Source: Saprospiraceae bacterium
GTDB taxonomy: Bacteria > Bacteroidota > Bacteroidia > Chitinophagales > Saprospiraceae
DNA length: 52,684 nucleotides
Assembly: GCA_022448955.1 (NCBI GenBank)
Contig: JAKVCU010000026.1
Location: 1 to 52,684 of the forward strand
Direction of reading: 5' to 3'
The notes under the pieces were generated by a model. The model made no database searches. It saw only the letters and a list, made by a program, of their open reading frames with translations, and was not told where the DNA came from. Positions within the stretch are counted from its first letter, which is position 1. Each line of letters opens with the position of its first letter. A program made the position numbers and the translations under genes. Shown here one piece after another: positions 43,386 through 51,981 of the stretch.

Positions 43386-44798
43386 ATGATCTGGTCGATT
43401 ATTAAAAATGAATGGCAGTTTCTGATTCGTACTAGAGTACTCCTAGGTCTTTCTGCAGGTTTCTTTGTGTTGCTGATATTAAGTGTTTTTTTAGGGAACC
43501 AACAAATAAAGCATCAAACACAAATTTATCAAGACGCCAAAGAACATTTGCGGCAACAGTGGGAAAGTATCGATGCTATGAACCCACATGGGGCAGCACA
43601 TTATGGAACTTATGTGTTTAAACCGTCAAGTCTTTTAAATAATCTAGATGAAGGTATTCATAGTGTAACGGGTAATGTATTGAAGGTTGAGGGGCATGTC
43701 CAAAATGAAATTGCTCATTCGGAGGCATCTCAAATGCAAACTGTTTCCAAATTTGGAAAGCTAAAGAGTTCATTAATTCTACAGTATTTGGTTCCTCTTT
43801 TACTGATTTTTTTGGCATTCCATTCGATCAGTAGTGAAAAAGAAAGTGGACGCTTAAAAGTGCTCGTTTTGCAAGGAGCAAAGCCTTTACATTTAGTATT
43901 AGCCAAGACCATCTCTGTATGCTTATATGGTATTTTACTTTTAGTATTCGTAATAGGGATATATAGTATGGTTAATTTTCAAAGTATAAGTACAGAAGTA
44001 ATCACAAGAACATCTTTGTTTTTTATTTCCTATGCTACTTATTATTTTATCATAAGCGGTCTGACTGTTTTCTTTTCTGCGCGTTGGCAAAATCCGACCG
44101 TTGCTCTTACCTCTATGTTAGGCATCTGGATAATTTGGACCATATTTTTACCAAGTATTTTGATGACTGCCGTAGAGAAGTGGCATCAATTACCGAGTAG
44201 AAATGAATTTAAAGCAGCGATGAAAGAGGATCGTTCTCAAGGATTGGATGGTCATAATCCAGCAGATGAGCGAAGAAAAACTTTAGAAGAACAAACCTTA
44301 AAAGAATATGGGGTAGATAGCCTATCCCAACTACCCATCAATTTTGATGGGATATTGATGCAAGCCGATGAAGAATACGGAAACAAAGTTTGGGATAAAC
44401 ATTTCGGTCATCTTCATACGGTGTTAGGTCAACAAAAGCAGAGCTATCAGCTTGGTGGCCTTATAAATCCTTTCATTTCTTTACAGAATGCAAGTAAAGG
44501 ATTTATGGGAAGTGATAATCTTCATCATCAGGAGTTTTTAGTTCAAGTAGAAACTTACAGAAGATCATTCATTAAAACCTTGAATGATAAGCATGCTTTT
44601 GGAGGCTCTAAAACAGGGGATTGGGGATGGACAGCAGATAATGCATTTTTTAAATCCGTGCCTGATTTTAAATATAAACAGCTAGCACTTTTTTCCGTAT
44701 TTTCAAATTATCGCACGGATGTAATAGTGCTTTTTTTGTGGCTTATGATGGTCTGTTTACTGTTAATGCTTGGAGCTAGAAAATTACAAATAGTATGA
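43386..44798 (+). CDS. ABC-2 permease subunit (DUF3526 type), first
   Basis: A 470-residue inner-membrane protein. TM1 (LLGLSAGFFVLLILSVFLG, about residues 19-37) is followed by a 90-residue loop, then about five more segments: LILQYLVPLLLIFLAFHSI, ISVCLYGILLLVFVIGIYSM, a pair around residues 210-260, and a final VIVLFLWLMMVCLLLMLGA. A large hydrophilic region sits between about residues 270 and 445. SSEKESGRLKVLVLQGAKPLHLVLAK matches the coupling helix area of ABC-2 permeases such as NosY. It overlaps the next gene by four bases (ATGA). Paired DUF3526-type permeases next to TonB receptors occur in other Bacteroidota. Confidence 0.8.
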   Translation: MIWSIIKNEWQFLIRTRVLLGLSAGFFVLLILSVFLGNQQIKHQTQIYQDAKEHLRQQWESIDAMNPHGAAHYGTYVFKPSSLLNNLDEGIHSVTGNVLKVEGHVQNEIAHSEASQMQTVSKFGKLKSSLILQYLVPLLLIFLAFHSISSEKESGRLKVLVLQGAKPLHLVLAKTISVCLYGILLLVFVIGIYSMVNFQSISTEVITRTSLFFISYATYYFIISGLTVFFSARWQNPTVALTSMLGIWIIWTIFLPSILMTAVEKWHQLPSRNEFKAAMKEDRSQGLDGHNPADERRKTLEEQTLKEYGVDSLSQLPINFDGILMQADEEYGNKVWDKHFGHLHTVLGQQKQSYQLGGLINPFISLQNASKGFMGSDNLHHQEFLVQVETYRRSFIKTLNDKHAFGGSKTGDWGWTADNAFFKSVPDFKYKQLALFSVFSNYRTDVIVLFLWLMMVCLLLMLGARKLQIV

Positions 44799-46120
44799 GT
44801 AGCTTAGATATATTTCTATACGAATGGAAGCATTTTGTGCGTAATCCATTCAAAGTAGTTGCTTTGTTACTTTTTGTTCTTGCAGCGATTTATGGTTTAC
44901 ATAATGGAGCCAATTTATACCACAAACAAAAGGATGAAATTGTAGAAGTTAAGGCGAAAGAAGTAGAAGAAAGTCAAAAGACATTGACTTATTATGAGGA
45001 AGGTAAAAAAGGACCAGAGGGTCGGCCTTGGATAGATGTTTCCAATCCTTTTTGGGCAATACGGTATACGCCTATTTATCATTTTAAGGAACCATCACCT
45101 ATTATGGTGTACAGTATTGGACAGGCTGAGCAGTATGGCTTTTACAAGCGGGTAACGTTCAGAAGTAGTCCTTATGATGCGGATATGGCAGAAGAAATAG
45201 CCAACCCTGAACGTTTACAGTCTGGTACATTAGACTTCATCTTTGTTGTACTCTTCCTATTACCTTTATTACTGCTCATTTTGTTGTATAATCTCAAAGG
45301 AGCAGAAACTGAGTATGGTTTTTTACCTTTAATAGAGGTACAGGTTGGCTCAAAGAATCATTGGTTATTATCTAGAATAGCCTTCTACCTTGTGTTATTA
45401 CTTAGCGTAAACGTCTTATTAATGCTCTATGGAGCATCGCTCACTGCTGTATTTGCAAATGCTAGCCAAGACTTGGGGATAATGATATTTTATGTAGTCC
45501 TGTATTTTCTTTTTTGGTCAGTCATTTATTTCTTCATTCTTCAGCGAGGGAAAAGTATTATAGGCAACACATTAATGATGATGAGTGCTTGGGTGATATT
45601 AGCTTTTATTATTCCTGCTATGGTATATCAATGGATAAGTATTAAACATCCAGCAAATTTGATGACGGATCTTATTGATTCAACTAGGGATGAAAGACAA
45701 AAAATATACGATCAAGAAGATAGCCTTATTCAGGACCAATTAATTGTGTTATTTCCTGAAATTGTGAGTAGTGTTGTTTCCAATGATGAGGCAAAAAAGA
45801 ATATTGCCATGAATCGTTCTGTATCTGCTTTAGCAAATGAATTAATGAAGAGGAGTGTTGTTGCTATAGAGGCAAAAAATCAAGAGAAAAATAAGCTAGT
45901 CAGTAATAGTTATTGGTATAACCCTATTTCGTATTTCCACAATCAATTGAATAGTATAGCACAGACACATTACAATGACTACCAAGAATATAGAAATGAA
46001 GTTCAAAGCTTAGTGGATAAGCAAATTCGTACAATGGTACTAGATATTTGGAATGATATTGAAGTAGATAAAGCCAAGTTTTTGCAGTACAGGAAAGCAT
46101 TGGCAAGCTATGAGAATTAA
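44795..46120 (+). CDS. ABC-2 permease subunit (DUF3526 type), second
   Basis: A 441-residue homologue of the preceding permease with the same plan: TM1 near residues 20-36 (VVALLLFVLAAIYGLHNG), a loop with many charged residues, then TM segments DFIFVVLFLLPLLLLILLYNL, IAFYLVLLLSVNVLLMLYGA, LGIMIFYVVLYFLFWSVIYFFIL and MMMSAWVILAFIIPAMVYQWI. A long soluble tail (about 290-430) lacks a clear final TM helix, unlike its partner. EYGFLPLIEVQVGSKNHWLLSR is the counterpart of the coupling segment. Together with the ATPase it should form a heterodimeric exporter or an envelope metal-handling complex. Confidence 0.78.
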   Translation: MSSLDIFLYEWKHFVRNPFKVVALLLFVLAAIYGLHNGANLYHKQKDEIVEVKAKEVEESQKTLTYYEEGKKGPEGRPWIDVSNPFWAIRYTPIYHFKEPSPIMVYSIGQAEQYGFYKRVTFRSSPYDADMAEEIANPERLQSGTLDFIFVVLFLLPLLLLILLYNLKGAETEYGFLPLIEVQVGSKNHWLLSRIAFYLVLLLSVNVLLMLYGASLTAVFANASQDLGIMIFYVVLYFLFWSVIYFFILQRGKSIIGNTLMMMSAWVILAFIIPAMVYQWISIKHPANLMTDLIDSTRDERQKIYDQEDSLIQDQLIVLFPEIVSSVVSNDEAKKNIAMNRSVSALANELMKRSVVAIEAKNQEKNKLVSNSYWYNPISYFHNQLNSIAQTHYNDYQEYRNEVQSLVDKQIRTMVLDIWNDIEVDKAKFLQYRKALASYEN

Positions 46121-46146
46121 TTTACTGATCATTTTTTGTATTTCAA

Positions 46147-46169
46147 TGTTTTGTTGTCTTTACAAAACA
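46147..46169 (+). terminator. Hairpin after the ABC operon
   Basis: TGTTTTGT pairs with ACAAAACA (46147-46154 with 46162-46169, loop of seven). It has no adjacent T-run. The gap 46121-46471 (351 bases) contains only this hairpin; I find no TGCAAC operator and no exact -7 box for the GTPase gene. Confidence 0.45.
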
Positions 46170-46471
46170 GCGAGAGTCGTTTTCTCCCCTAGGAATACCT
46201 TTTATCATATAAGCTATTAGGTCGGGCGAAAAATGGGTGCATCTTAGGGGGGATACTTGGCATTAAATCCATATTCATGTGCTATCTGTATGATAATTAT
46301 GATAAGCAAAAGCCTTGAAGTTTCTAAGCAAGCTGAGTATATCAACTTTTATCTTCAGTAAGCGTTTTGTGGGGATATAGGGTTTTATTCTTTTTGTGTT
46401 GATACATGTACTTAAGGTGTCTTTTGGAGAACAGTTTTAATATTTTTATAAGCTAGACTAAATTATACAAA

Positions 46472-47671
46472 ATGGTGTTAGAAAAAAAATTACCGGTTAC
46501 CGTGTTGAGTGGTTTTCTTGGAGCAGGTAAAACCACCTTACTCAATCATATTCTACATAATAAAGAAGGTTTAAAAGTTGCTGTCATTGTCAATGATATG
46601 AGCGAAGTGAATGTCGATGCAGAATTAGTCAAAAATGAAAATACCCTTTCTCGTACCGAAGAAAAATTGGTAGAAATGAGTAATGGATGTATCTGCTGCA
46701 CGCTTCGTGAAGATTTAATGATCGAGGTAGAACGCTTGGCTAAAGAAGACCGTTTTGATTATTTATTAATCGAAAGTACAGGCATTAGTGAGCCTGTTCC
46801 AGTTGCACAGACTTTTAGTTTTGTTGATGAAGCGAACGGCATTGATCTAACTCAATGGAGTTATATCGATACGATGGTGACAGTGGTAGACTGTTTCAAC
46901 TTTTTTAATGACTTTGGAAGTGCTGAAAAACTCGTAGATCGGAATTTGACGGATATAGAAGGAGATTACCGTACGATCGTAAATTTATTAACCGATCAGG
47001 TAGAGTTTGCGAATGTGATCATTTTAAATAAAACAGATTTAGTGACGGAGGAAACAGTGGGTGTGTTAAAGGCTGCAATTAGCAGATTGAATCCATCTGC
47101 GAAGATTATTACATCTAGCTTTTCTAAAATCGATCCTAAGAAAATTTTAAATACCGGCTTGTATAACTTAGCAGAAGCGGAAGGAAGTACGGCATGGAAG
47201 GAAGAATTAGAAAATGAGCATACGCCAGAAACAGAAGAATATGGTATTAGTTCTTTTGTTTACACTAGTAAGAAGCCTTTTGATCCTTACCGTTTTTGGG
47301 CGTATATTAATAATGATTTCCCAAGTACTATTATTCGAAGCAAAGGATTATTTTGGCTAGCCTCTCGCCCTAATCAGGCAGTGGCGTGGAGTCAAGCAGG
47401 TGGCTCTTTGCGTGCGGATCATGCAGGTGTTTGGTGGAGTAGTATGCCTTATGATGATCGTATTCGGTATTATGATTTTGTTAATAATCAAAAGCTTATT
47501 GAAGCAAGCTGGCACCCACTTTTTGGTGATCGGAAAAATGAATTGGTTATCATCGGGCAAGAGATGGATGAAGAGCGTATTAAAGATGGATTGAATGCTT
47601 GTCTATTGACTGATGAAGAAGTGGCCGATGGAAAATGGAGGGTAGGTTATCAAGATGAATGGCCTGTCTAG
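46472..47671 (+). CDS. COG0523 GTPase, putative zinc metallochaperone (CobW C-terminal domain)
   Basis: A 399-residue G3E-family GTPase. Walker A is GFLGAGKT at residues 14-21, the metal-binding CxCC is at 73-76 ([11 protein letters not shown]), the Mg-binding ESTGISEP follows, and the guanine-specific NKTD is in [10 protein letters not shown]. The C-terminal half ([18 protein letters not shown] to [16 protein letters not shown]) is the CobW_C domain. COG0523 members deliver Zn, Ni, Co or Fe to enzymes; the ZigA/ZagA/ZNG1 branch does so under zinc starvation and is often under Zur control. A Fur-family gene is the next gene here, on the opposite strand, supporting a zinc role. No operator is seen at its own promoter. 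Confidence 0.9.
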   Translation: MVLEKKLPVTVLSGFLGAGKTTLLNHILHNKEGLKVAVIVNDMSEVNVDAELVKNENTLSRTEEKLVEMSNGCICCTLREDLMIEVERLAKEDRFDYLLIESTGISEPVPVAQTFSFVDEANGIDLTQWSYIDTMVTVVDCFNFFNDFGSAEKLVDRNLTDIEGDYRTIVNLLTDQVEFANVIILNKTDLVTEETVGVLKAAISRLNPSAKIITSSFSKIDPKKILNTGLYNLAEAEGSTAWKEELENEHTPETEEYGISSFVYTSKKPFDPYRFWAYINNDFPSTIIRSKGLFWLASRPNQAVAWSQAGGSLRADHAGVWWSSMPYDDRIRYYDFVNNQKLIEASWHPLFGDRKNELVIIGQEMDEERIKDGLNACLLTDEEVADGKWRVGYQDEWPV

Positions 47672-47693
47672 TACATCTCGTAAAAAATATCAA

Positions 47694-47722
47694 AGCCCAA
47701 GTATAGGAATAATGCTTGGGCT
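47694..47722. terminator. Terminator between the convergent GTPase and fur genes
   Basis: AGCCCAAG (47694-47701) pairs with CTTGGGCT (47715-47722) around a 13-base loop, followed by AAATTTTATA. Confidence 0.65.
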
Positions 47723-47752
47723 AAATTTTATATAAACCTTAGTAAAAAGGAC

Positions 47753-48133
47753 CTAAGACGCACAATCGTCGCACTCTCCAATAAATAAGAGTTTTATACT
47801 ATCTATTTTGTATTTAGGAACAGGGGGGATATCAATGTCCATCGTCAAGCACTCCGTTTTACCACAACTTTTACATTGAAAATGAGGATGTGCAAACGAG
47901 TGATATGGAGCCGAGTCTTTTTCATTATTTGCATACCACTTGAGTCCGTCTTTACCTATGAAAGAATGAAGTGTACCTTCGTCTTCCAATCGTTCTAGAA
48001 TTCGATATACGGTCGTTTTATTCATTTCTTGATGGAGGTCTTCTGCTAGTTTCACTGCAGAAATAGCAGAATTGGTTTGACCAAATATCTTGAGTAATTT
48101 TTTTACTGATTTTGTCTTTCTTTTAACTCCCAT
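47753..48133 (-). CDS. Fur-family transcriptional repressor (zinc-uptake-regulator-like)
   Basis: A 126-residue metal-sensing repressor, a little shorter than classical Fur (about 145). The winged helix has MNKTTVYRILERLEDEGTL as recognition helix. The dimer domain has HPHFQCKSCGKTEC and ends GECDDC, so the structural zinc site is Cys87, Cys90, Cys121 and Cys124. AHPHFQC provides part of the sensor site. Fur, Zur and PerR cannot be separated firmly by these motifs; the COG0523 GTPase and ZnuD-like receptor nearby favour Zur. A consensus promoter ends four bases before the ATG and holds a TGCAAC-type dyad, so self-repression and a leaderless mRNA are likely. Confidence 0.88.
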   Translation of the reverse strand: MGVKRKTKSVKKLLKIFGQTNSAISAVKLAEDLHQEMNKTTVYRILERLEDEGTLHSFIGKDGLKWYANNEKDSAPYHSFAHPHFQCKSCGKTECLTMDIDIPPVPKYKIDSIKLLFIGECDDCAS

Positions 48134-48137
48134 AGTC

Positions 48138-48169
48138 CAAATTTAATGCACCTTAGTTGCAATAACAAA
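48138..48169 (-). promoter_or_regulatory. Consensus promoter of the Fur-family gene
   Basis: On the minus strand, TTTG (48169-48166), 20 bases, then TAAATTTG (48145-48138): an exact TTTG-N20-TAnnTTTG. The -7 box ends four bases before the ATG at 48133, so transcription should begin at or beside the start codon. Confidence 0.75.
48147..48161. promoter_or_regulatory. Operator palindrome 3 inside the divergent fur promoter
   Basis: TGCACC-TTA-GTTGCA, one mismatch from TGCAAC-N3-GTTGCA. It lies in the spacer of the fur promoter and covers the -33 TTG of the opposite promoter. Confidence 0.65.
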
Positions 48170-48186
48170 TGTATTCACTATATTTG
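48157..48186 (+). promoter_or_regulatory. Promoter of the small-protein gene, divergent from fur
   Basis: TTG (48157-48159), 19 bases, TATATTTG (48179-48186), a full Bacteroidota consensus. The leader to the ATG at 48362 would be about 170 bases and contains a TTGGTAA/TTACCAA hairpin (48284-48302). Confidence 0.7.
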
Positions 48187-48361
48187 TGACTTTATTGCAT
48201 AATTTACAAAGAGTTACTGAAATTCAAAGTTCAGAGTGTTAAATACTTTGGAAAAGAACTTTTAATTATTGTTTTTAATATAATTGGTAAATTTCTTACC
48301 AAACGATCTGCTGGCAATAGCAAAAAACAATACTTTCAGATTACTCTCTAAATCTTTGCCA

Positions 48362-48583
48362 ATGATACCAGCAACTTTTGAAGAATGGAAAAATTGTATT
48401 GTGAATGATTGCAAGATTAAGCTAACACCATCGTTCGTTGCAAGTCGTTTGAAAGTTTACAAAGCTAAAAATCACCCTGAGACAAAGGCATTTGAAAGTT
48501 TATATGGTGAGCAACATCTGAATAACGTCATTTACTTTTTGGAAAGAAGTGCGAAAGAAATAGCACAAGGCAATACTATATAG
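48362..48583 (+). CDS. Small conserved Bacteroidota protein, 73 residues, function unknown
   Basis: I start it at the ATG 48362 (MIPATFEEWKNCIVNDC). A TTG at 48284 would give 99 residues, but it lies inside a perfect hairpin and the added residues look unconserved. The protein has no signal peptide or membrane segment. Its pattern (FEEWKNCI..DCKIKLTPSFVASRL.V......PETKAFESLYGEQHLNNVIYFLERS) recalls a family of small proteins I have met in other Bacteroidota, without known function. It starts from a promoter overlapping the Fur-type operator, so it may share the metal response. Confidence 0.65.
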   Translation: MIPATFEEWKNCIVNDCKIKLTPSFVASRLKVYKAKNHPETKAFESLYGEQHLNNVIYFLERSAKEIAQGNTI

Positions 48584-48783
48584 CAAGCAATTTCTATATG
48601 GTCTACTGAAATCATCAGACAGAATGGAGTTGGTTTATTTAGTCTAGCTTACTAAGTAAGCGTGGCTGTGCCCTACTCCTCGTATCTAATAGTAATAATT
48701 GAAGAGATAAAAGAATTTTAAAAATTTGAGTTGATAGATAGGTGGTCAGCGAATCAGGCTGAACGAGACAAAAACTAAAAATA

Positions 48784-51258
48784 ATGATTCTAGACGAGTT
48801 AGTGAGATTACTCCCTCGTACGAATACTGCTTACATAAAGCATTTTTTATTACTTTCTTTCATTCTTGTAGTAAGAATCCAAACACACGCTCAAAATGTA
48901 GACCCTTGCAATTATGAATTAAAAGGAATCATTTTAGACGCCGATACAAAAGAAGCTATACCTTATGTACAAGTCATCCTTAAAGGCACACAGCGTTTTG
49001 AACTCACAGATATTGATGGGAAATTTCATATAAAGGATTTATGCGATGAATCCAATGCACTTCTCATTACCTGCTTAGGATACTGTGATACGACCTGCCA
49101 ACATTTTCACGAAAGTGAAGATAAGCCTTATATCTACTTAAAAAAAGAAGTGAGTGCCTTAGATGCAGTTACGGTTACAGCTGAAAGGAGTAGAGAGGAA
49201 GGTACTGTATCTATTGCACAGCAGATTATAAGCAAATCGGACTTATCTGCTAACACAACGCAAAGTCTTGCCTCAGCACTATCAGAAATAGATGGGGTAA
49301 CCTTTACTTCAGTTGGAAGTAATGTTCAGTTACCTGTGATTCATGGACTGTATGGCAATCGAATACTTATCCTGAATAACGGGCTTAAACATGGGTTTCA
49401 AAACTGGGGATCTGATCATGCTCCTGAAATTGATATTGCAACTGCTAATAAAGTAACGGTATTGAAGGGGGCTGCTGGTGTTCGATATGGCCCTGAAGCA
49501 CTAGGGGGAGCTATTGTTGTGGAGTCTGATCCACTTTATTTCAAAAGATCTTTTAAAACAAGGATAGGTACAGGCTACCAAACGAATGGAAGAGGATATT
49601 TTGCTAATGCTGAAATTAGTGAGGGTTTAGAAAAATGGAGTTACCATCTGGGAGCCAACTATACTAGAATTGGTGATAGAAGTGCTCCAGACTATTCATT
49701 GACCAATACGGGCAAAGAAGAAAAATCTATAAATGGAGGTTTGCGCTATCAGGTGAATGACTTTGACTTTAAATTTTATTATAGTTACTTAGGTCAAAAT
49801 TTAGGAATTTTAAGATCCTCTGTTGCGGAAAGTGGTACTGCTATTGTTAGGGCTTTCAACTCGGATGAGCCTAATATAATAAGAGATTTTTCTTACGATA
49901 TCAATCAACCTAACCAGCTTGTTCAACACCACCTAGCTAAGATAGAGTCAAGTTGGCGATATGCTGATGATGCAAAGTTGGTATTCAAGTTTGGGAGTCA
50001 ACTTAATCAAAGGGATGAGTTCGATGTAAGGAGAAATGCAGATTTACCTATTATAGATCTTGATCTTATTACAAATGATTTGCAAGTGGATTGGGAACAT
50101 CCTCATTGGTTTCAATTAGATGGTTTGATAGGTTTACAAATATTTAATCAGAACAATGATAATAATCCAGGAACCTTAACTTCTCCTTTTATTCCTAACT
50201 ATAATACTTTTCGTTTTAGTGGTTTTATTATCGAAAGTTTAAGGAGTGACGAAAGTACTTTTGAATTAGGTATTCGCTTGGATTATGAATACAATAATGT
50301 TCGAGGAAGAGAACCTAATCAGGATTTGTATAAAGATGAATATAGCTTTACCAACTTAACGGCTTCACTCGGATATATCCTGAATCTTGCAGAAGGTAAT
50401 ACATTCAGATCAAATCTGGCAACGGCTTGGCGAACGCCAAACATGTCGGAATTATTCAGTTTTGGACAACATGGTTTCAAAACCTCTTTTGGATTACTTC
50501 GCTATTACACGGATGAAAATGAAAATGGTAGATTCCGTACAGATAGAGTGACTCCTTTAGGTGAGAGTAGTATTACTCCAGAAAAAGGTTACAAATGGAT
50601 TAATGAATGGCAGCTGAGAAAGTTAACAAATACCTTTACGGTAACTGCCTATACCAACTATATCCAAAACTTTATTTTCAACCGGCCTCTGGCAGTGATT
50701 GGGACAATCAGGGGGCCTATGCCCGTATTTATATATGACCAAGCAGATGCTATGTTTGTAGGAGGAGAGATAACTTGGCAAAAAAAATGGTCAAGTACGC
50801 TAGAGGGAAACTTGGGTATAAGCTATTTATGGTCAAGAAATCTAAAGAAAAATGAACCGCTTATTAACCAACCGCCAATTAATGTAAATTATCAACTAGA
50901 TTGGCAGCTACCATCATTTTGGGAGGGGATTTCTTCCCAGCTTTCGTTAAATCCAACTTATACTTTTAGACAATTTCAGGCACCAAGAACAGTGGGACCA
51001 GAAGCATTGATTGATGGTTTGGTGACTATTACACCAGAGTCAGAAATCTTTGATTTCAAAGATGCTCCAGATGGATATTTCCTATTAGATATTGCTTGGA
51101 ATGTTAAGTCAGAAAAAATCGAGCTAGGTCTCTCTATTCAAAATGTATTCAATGCTCGTTATCGAAACTACCTCAATGAAATGAGGTATTTCGCTGATGA
51201 GCCCGGAATAAACTTTCTTTTTACAATTAATTACTTGTTTAATTCTAAATCTAATTAA
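48784..51258 (+). CDS. TonB-dependent receptor (ZnuD-like) with carboxypeptidase-regulatory-like N-terminal domain
   Basis: An 824-residue outer-membrane transporter. The signal peptide ends near QTHAQ (residue 37). A CarboxypepD_reg-like domain (about 45-125: LKGIILDADTKEAIPYVQVILKG, ELTDIDGKFHI) is followed by the plug (about 135-250: LSEIDGVTFTSVGSNVQLPVIHGLYGNRILIL, HAPEIDIATANKVTVLKGAAGVRYGPEALGGAIVVE). The 22-strand barrel ends with INYLFN. The HAPEIDxxxANKVTVLKGAAGVRYG plug resembles the ZnuD-type zinc receptors. It is one base from the next gene, so translation is coupled. The gap of 200 bases before it holds no operator. Confidence 0.9.
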   Translation: MILDELVRLLPRTNTAYIKHFLLLSFILVVRIQTHAQNVDPCNYELKGIILDADTKEAIPYVQVILKGTQRFELTDIDGKFHIKDLCDESNALLITCLGYCDTTCQHFHESEDKPYIYLKKEVSALDAVTVTAERSREEGTVSIAQQIISKSDLSANTTQSLASALSEIDGVTFTSVGSNVQLPVIHGLYGNRILILNNGLKHGFQNWGSDHAPEIDIATANKVTVLKGAAGVRYGPEALGGAIVVESDPLYFKRSFKTRIGTGYQTNGRGYFANAEISEGLEKWSYHLGANYTRIGDRSAPDYSLTNTGKEEKSINGGLRYQVNDFDFKFYYSYLGQNLGILRSSVAESGTAIVRAFNSDEPNIIRDFSYDINQPNQLVQHHLAKIESSWRYADDAKLVFKFGSQLNQRDEFDVRRNADLPIIDLDLITNDLQVDWEHPHWFQLDGLIGLQIFNQNNDNNPGTLTSPFIPNYNTFRFSGFIIESLRSDESTFELGIRLDYEYNNVRGREPNQDLYKDEYSFTNLTASLGYILNLAEGNTFRSNLATAWRTPNMSELFSFGQHGFKTSFGLLRYYTDENENGRFRTDRVTPLGESSITPEKGYKWINEWQLRKLTNTFTVTAYTNYIQNFIFNRPLAVIGTIRGPMPVFIYDQADAMFVGGEITWQKKWSSTLEGNLGISYLWSRNLKKNEPLINQPPINVNYQLDWQLPSFWEGISSQLSLNPTYTFRQFQAPRTVGPEALIDGLVTITPESEIFDFKDAPDGYFLLDIAWNVKSEKIELGLSIQNVFNARYRNYLNEMRYFADEPGINFLFTINYLFNSKSN

Positions 51259-51259
51259 A

Positions 51260-51871
51260 ATGACAACAATGGATTTCTTAAAAAAGTACAGTCTTTACAC
51301 TTTACTAGTCGTAGCTGTTTTGTTCACAGGATGTGATGATGAAGAGCCGGAACCAGAAAATTTACCAGAGATTATTACTGATGTAATGCTAATTTTTACG
51401 AATGTTGCAGATGCTAATGATATAGTAGAAGCAAGGGCTCAAGATCCAGATGGAGAAGGTGTCGAAGAACTTCGTATCTTGGATGATATTACGCTTGGGA
51501 CAGATAAAACCTACAGACTCACGTATGAGATTTTTAACAACTTAGAAACTCCTGGAGATAACATTGGAAATGAGATTCTTGATGAAGATGATGAGCATCA
51601 ATTCTTCTTTAGTTTTTCAACGGATGCTTTTGCTAGTCCTACCGGAAATGGAAATATTGATAAAGCGGATGATCCAATTAATTACGATGATGAAGACGAC
51701 AACGGATTCGTTGTTGGATTGCAAACAATTTGGACAACTTCGTCAACTACTTTAACCGGTGGTACATTTACGGCAAGATTACAGCACCAGCCAGATGTTA
51801 AAACAGCTACTTCAGGTGCGACTGATGGAGATACAGATTTCGATTTAGAGTTTGTATTGAATATCCAGTAA
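51260..51871 (+). CDS. Acidic surface lipoprotein partner of the TonB receptor
   Basis: A 203-residue lipoprotein with lipobox VAVLFTGC (Cys about residue 25). The Cys is followed by DDEEPEPE, which resembles the acidic export signal that sends Bacteroidota lipoproteins to the cell surface. The mature part is beta-rich and acidic (DVMLIFTNVADANDIVEARAQDPDGEGVEELRI, LDEDDEHQFFFSFSTD), with Asp-rich stretches that might bind divalent cations. I recognise no catalytic domain. Being one base after the receptor stop, it very likely works with it, perhaps capturing metal or covering the barrel. Confidence 0.75.
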   Translation: MTTMDFLKKYSLYTLLVVAVLFTGCDDEEPEPENLPEIITDVMLIFTNVADANDIVEARAQDPDGEGVEELRILDDITLGTDKTYRLTYEIFNNLETPGDNIGNEILDEDDEHQFFFSFSTDAFASPTGNGNIDKADDPINYDDEDDNGFVVGLQTIWTTSSTTLTGGTFTARLQHQPDVKTATSGATDGDTDFDLEFVLNIQ

Positions 51872-51891
51872 AACCTAAACGATCTTATAAG

Positions 51892-51934
51892 AATAATGCG
51901 TAACTGCCATTGAGGAGGGTTACGCATTATTTTT
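51892..51934. terminator. Intrinsic terminator after the lipoprotein gene
   Basis: AATAATGCGTAAC pairs exactly with GTTACGCATTATT (51892-51904 with 51919-51931, 14-base loop), then TTTG. It ends the receptor operon. Confidence 0.85.
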
Positions 51935-51941
51935 GAGTAGG

Positions 51942-51961
51942 TACCTGCTTATCCGCAGGTA
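51942..51961. terminator. Second hairpin between convergent genes
   Basis: TACCTGC (51942-51948) pairs with GCAGGTA (51955-51961). It lies between the terminator at 51892 and the end of the minus-strand gene, whose transcription it could end; there is no T-run on that strand. Confidence 0.45.
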
Positions 51962-51981
51962 GAGTTTATTGAACATTACCT

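Noticed and set aside
48284-48361. N-terminal extension of the small protein from a TTG
   Set aside because: The TTG lies in a perfect TTGGTAA/TTACCAA hairpin and the extra residues do not look conserved.
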